Below are positions 14,895 to 17,208 of a DNA stretch of 17,208 nt, one piece after another (the first letter of the stretch is position 1; every line of letters begins with the position of its first letter). The DNA lies in contig CAIYOB010000980.1 in NCBI GenBank assembly GCA_903927685.1, forward strand, positions 1 to 17,208, given 5' to 3'. A program made the position numbers and the translations under genes. This DNA is from an uncultured Planctomycetaceae bacterium (lineage in GTDB: Bacteria; Planctomycetota; Planctomycetia; Pirellulales; Pirellulaceae). Below the pieces are notes generated by a model. It had not been told where the DNA came from. It saw only the letters and a program-made list of their open reading frames with translations, and made no database searches.

Positions 14895-15454
14895 GGCAGT
14901 TCTCCTGCATCGCTGCCGAACGACTTGGTGGCGACCTGAAACAGCACGCCCGGAAATCGCGCGTCGGCGCTGGCTGGACCGAGCACCCGCCACCCACGCT
15001 GCGAGATCAAACGGACCATTCCCGGCGACGCCTGCCGCACCGCATGGCGAGCCCCCAACTGCCGGGCCGCCTCGTCTTGGATATCCAGGATCCGCCGCCC
15101 CAGCCCGGCGCCTTGGATCGCCGGACAGACCACCACGCGGTCCGGGGCAGCGACGGGGCCTTCCAGATCCAGCCCGTAACGCCGATACTCCTCCGCCTGG
15201 TGCACCTCGTCCAGCGTCGCATGGACGCTCAAACGGCCCGCCGCGAGCAGCTGGCCGGCCGGGTCGCGAATCACCCAGTGCCGGCACACGCCGTCGATGG
15301 GATCTCGCCAACCCTGGACCGGAAATGCATTCGCGGCGGTTTGGCCGGTGTCCCGCCAGACCTGCGCTCGAAACCGACAAATCTCCGCAATCTCCGCAGG
15401 GTCGGTAACCTCTTGCGGAATCGTGAAAGCCACGGGCAGACTGTGGACCCCCAT
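14882..15454 (-). CDS. GNAT family N-acetyltransferase
   Basis: A 190-residue acetyl-CoA-dependent acyltransferase. The core is seen as LLAAGRLSVHATLDE (beta-strand with the family's R), then RVVVCPAIQGAGLGRRILD at 106-124, with the pyrophosphate-binding Q-G-x-G-x-G loop at 114-119. RQLGARHAV and MVRLISQRGWRVLG (C-terminal strand and helix) complete the fold. The substrate is unknown. The ATG at 15454 has AGGGAG about 11 bases upstream; the open frame continues further upstream into the undecaprenyl-diphosphatase remnant and is not real there. Its stop lies inside the BKACE start, which implies translational coupling. It is the first gene of the leftward cluster. Confidence 0.85.
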   Translation of the reverse strand: MGVHSLPVAFTIPQEVTDPAEIAEICRFRAQVWRDTGQTAANAFPVQGWRDPIDGVCRHWVIRDPAGQLLAAGRLSVHATLDEVHQAEEYRRYGLDLEGPVAAPDRVVVCPAIQGAGLGRRILDIQDEAARQLGARHAVRQASPGMVRLISQRGWRVLGPASADARFPGVLFQVATKSFGSDAGELPCSH

Positions 15455-15529
15455 TTCTCTGGGCTCCCTTCTCTTTCCAGAGAAATCGGCTGGCCGAACC
15501 TGCGGAATAAACAAATTCTGTCGATTGCG

Positions 15530-15544
15530 TCGGTTTTGCCGACC
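15530..15544. repeat. Short hairpin between the UppP remnant and the five-gene cluster
   Basis: GTCGG and CCGAC flank a TTTTG loop. It lies 15 bases after the stop of the broken undecaprenyl-diphosphatase gene. A five-base stem with no T run is weak as a terminator. The 104-base gap should also hold the promoter of the leftward cluster, but no convincing hexamers are visible. Confidence 0.3.
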
Positions 15545-15558
15545 ACTGCTAGCGGCAA

Positions 15559-16030
15559 CTAGGCGTTCAGGGCCCACAGCAACGCGGCGGCGGCGACGGC
15601 CAGGCGATACCAACCAAACACGGCGAGCGTGTGCTGGCTGAGGAAGCGGATGAAGAAGTGGACCGCCAGCCAGGCAAACAGGTACGAGACGACGAAGCCG
15701 ACGGCAAGCCAGGGAATGTCTGCCGCGTCGAGCGGCTCTTGTAAAGCTCGTACAAGGCCGCGGCCGCGAGCAGCGGCACGGCCGCAAAACAGGAATACTC
15801 GGCGGCCGTCTTGCGTTCGATGCCCAGCAGCATCCCGCCCAGAATTGTCGACGACGAACGCGACATGCCGGGCCACAGGGCCAAGCACTGGAACGGGCCG
15901 ACCATCAGGGCTTCCTGCCAACGCAAGGCATCCAGTCCCGCGCGCCGCACGGGCCGCGGCCAACGCTCGGCAACTAAGATCCACACGGCGCCGGCGGCCA
16001 ATCCCACGGCCACGGTCAGCGGTCTCGGCC
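15559..16030 (-). pseudogene. uppP: Undecaprenyl-diphosphatase (UppP/BacA) remnant, N-truncated and frameshifted
   Basis: UppP removes a phosphate from undecaprenyl diphosphate to recycle the lipid carrier for peptidoglycan and surface glycans. Read leftwards, one frame gives AVGLAAGAVWILVAERWPRP, then QCLALWPGMSRSSST with the catalytic PG-x-SRS motif, GGMLLGIERKTAAEYSCFAA and ALYELYK. Near 15737-15747 the homology moves to another frame: LDAADIPWLAVGFVVSYLFA and FGWYRLAVAAAALLWALNA, ending at TAG. The first 130 or so residues, including the EGxTEFLPVSS motif, are absent; upstream of about 16030 the sequence is unrelated. The gene is disrupted at two points, so it is non-functional unless the sequence is in error. 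Confidence 0.85.
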
Positions 16031-16600
16031 AAGAGGTCCGCCAGCAGCGACGTCAGCAGCGGCCGGCGCGCGATGAACGTGTCCTTTCCGCAGACGTGCG
16101 CGTGGCTAAAAGATCGGCGAGGCGGGGGGGCGAGCGACCGGTGACGGGAGGTTCCGGGGCGTGCGGCGGGACGCGGGGCACCCCGGGCCGTGGTGGTTGC
16201 GGACGTGGGCAGCGGGCCGGCCGACTGGCTCGGCGGTCTGCAACGACGCGGTGCTTGGGCGGGCGAGTGTTCGGCGAGCAGTGGGGCGGAATCACGGGAC
16301 CGACGGTCGGCTGCCGTAGGTGGCCTGGAGGCCCAGGTAGATGAAGCGGACGGGCGCAGCGGCGGGGAGCGCGGAGGCGTCACTTCTCGTCACGGCAAGG
16401 GCGGTCTTGCTTGATGCACGCATGCCGAGAGAATCCCTACGGAGTGTCGGGAGGGACCCGTGTCGGCCGTTGCGGGTCCGTTAGGGTAGCCGTCTGCCGG
16501 TCCGCTGGCCGCTCCGGCATCCACCTCTCTCGCAGGCGGGTCGGTGACTTGTTCTTGATCGCCTCGATCTCCAACTCCACCTGCGAACGCCGACGGTACA
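16031..16600. other. G-rich, gene-poor stretch
   Basis: About 570 bases with a strong excess of G on the + strand, especially 16110-16290. Open frames exist on both strands but translate to low-complexity Gly/Arg/Pro/Ala sequences with no recognisable family or ribosome-binding site. No RNA gene or clear repeat is seen. It replaces the expected 5' part of uppP. Confidence 0.5.
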
Positions 16601-16640
16601 AGTCGGCGATCTCGTCCCGGCGATACTCCTGGGGCAGGCC
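16510..16640 (-). pseudogene. Possible IS4-like transposase C-terminal scrap
   Basis: In one leftward frame the sequence reads EYRRDEIADLYRRRSQVELE and on to IEAIKNK. The spacing Y-x2-R-x3-E-x6-K matches the YREK signature around the catalytic Glu of IS4-family transposases, although the usual Trp after R is Ser. No other DDE region is found nearby and the frame has no start, so this may be a short relic or chance. A coiled-coil segment of another decayed gene is the alternative. Confidence 0.3.
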
Positions 16641-16744
16641 AGAACTTGAGCTTGGCGCTGGGATGTGTTGCCGCGTCCTCCGGCAATTGCCCGCTCAAGC
16701 AGCGGTTCACTTCGTGATGCTTCGGGAGCGAGTGCCCCGACGGT

Positions 16745-17208
16745 TCAAGGCAGTTGACAAAGCCTCAGGGACTGTCGAAACAGGTGCAGGCGATAGGCGG
16801 CACGGAGGAAATTGACTGGAGTGGAGTCGGTCAGAAGCAGGGTGAGAGTGTCGGTGAGGGCGCTGACGCCCAACTCGGCAAGTCTGTCTCGCGTTTTGGA
16901 CAGCGTTTGAGCGACGGCCGGAGTGAGGCGGGTGGCACCGGATTCCAGAGCGGCACTCAGGATCCTGTCCACGTCGAGAATGACGGCGCGGAGCAATGGC
17001 GATGTGTTCGTCGAGTCGGCGGCCGTGGTGTCCCCGAGTTCGTTCGAATCGGGAACTCCGATCCGCGTTTCGATCCGACCGTCGCGTGGGAACTTGGCGC
17101 GCAACCGCTGCAGCAGCGGTTCGTTGCGAGAGCGGATGCGGGCCTGATCGAACTGGGGGCAGAGGACCTTGTCGCCCTGAACCGTGCCGCTGGAAAACAA
17201 GGAGAAGG
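16745..17208 (-). CDS. Unidentified protein, C-terminal part (continues past the right edge)
   Basis: An open frame enters from the right edge and ends at 16745, giving about 154 residues of C-terminal sequence. There is no ribosome-binding site or plausible start inside the window, so it is treated as partial. It reads DKVLCPQFDQARIRSRNEPL and LRAKFPRDGRIETRIG, followed by a Ser/Thr/Asn linker and a helical block: LLRAVILDVDRILSAALESG, QTLSKTRDRLAELGVSALTD, and FLRAAYRLHLFRQSL. The composition is that of a real soluble protein. The helical end vaguely recalls the C-terminus of SWIM zinc-finger proteins, but I cannot confirm this and see no zinc motif in the visible part. Confidence 0.5.
   Translation of the reverse strand, partial: FSLFSSGTVQGDKVLCPQFDQARIRSRNEPLLQRLRAKFPRDGRIETRIGVPDSNELGDTTAADSTNTSPLLRAVILDVDRILSAALESGATRLTPAVAQTLSKTRDRLAELGVSALTDTLTLLLTDSTPVNFLRAAYRLHLFRQSLRLCQLP

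Noticed and set aside
14046..15380. A 444-residue version of the BKACE protein with a long N-terminal extension
   Set aside because: The extension lies antisense-free but inside the acetyltransferase gene in another frame, has no family similarity, and the ATG at 14894 has a good ribosome-binding site and gives the normal family length.
1..17208. Search for tRNA, rRNA or riboswitch genes
   Set aside because: I saw no cloverleaf with a TTCGA-type loop, no rRNA stretches and no glycine riboswitch; any riboswitch of the gcv operon would lie upstream of the window.

Overview
The window is GC-rich, densely coded DNA that most resembles a planctomycete (Pirellulales-like) chromosome. No marker gene fixes the taxonomy. 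The impression rests on the two-subunit glycine decarboxylase operon layout, an FHA/ECF-sigma module, a small arginine-rich protein and an intergenic hairpin of types I recall from planctomycete genomes, a DUF4058 remnant and IS66 debris.

Bases 1-4872 (+) hold a glycine cleavage operon: gcvT (5' end outside the window), gcvH, gcvPA, gcvPB and an octanoyl/lipoyl transferase that overlaps gcvPB. Together they encode the T, H and P proteins plus an enzyme that could acylate the H protein. The L protein is not present here. Bases 4932-6948 (+) hold an FHA-domain protein, an ECF sigma factor and an overlapping zinc-finger membrane anti-sigma factor, a likely signalling unit. A REP-like hairpin and a small arginine-rich protein gene follow (6981-7565).

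From about 7570 the character changes to accessory DNA. There are tandem microrepeats on both sides of an internally deleted DUF4058 pseudogene, a secreted M60-type metallopeptidase with a good sigma70-like promoter, a gene-free stretch, a truncated and frameshifted IS66 transposase, and a small element rich in crossing inverted repeats.

Bases 11055-15454 (-) carry five tightly packed genes read leftwards: GNAT acetyltransferase, BKACE (beta-keto acid cleavage) enzyme, QueC-like PP-loop ATPase, family 2 glycosyltransferase and polysaccharide pyruvyl transferase. This looks like one operon for making and attaching an unusual surface-glycan or small-molecule group, and it is the most interesting part of the window. 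I do not recognise the combination as a named pathway.

Upstream of it lies a broken undecaprenyl-diphosphatase gene (15559 to about 16030), then about 700 bases of G-rich DNA with no convincing gene apart from a possible IS4-like transposase scrap, and finally the C-terminal part of an unidentified protein running off the right edge (-).
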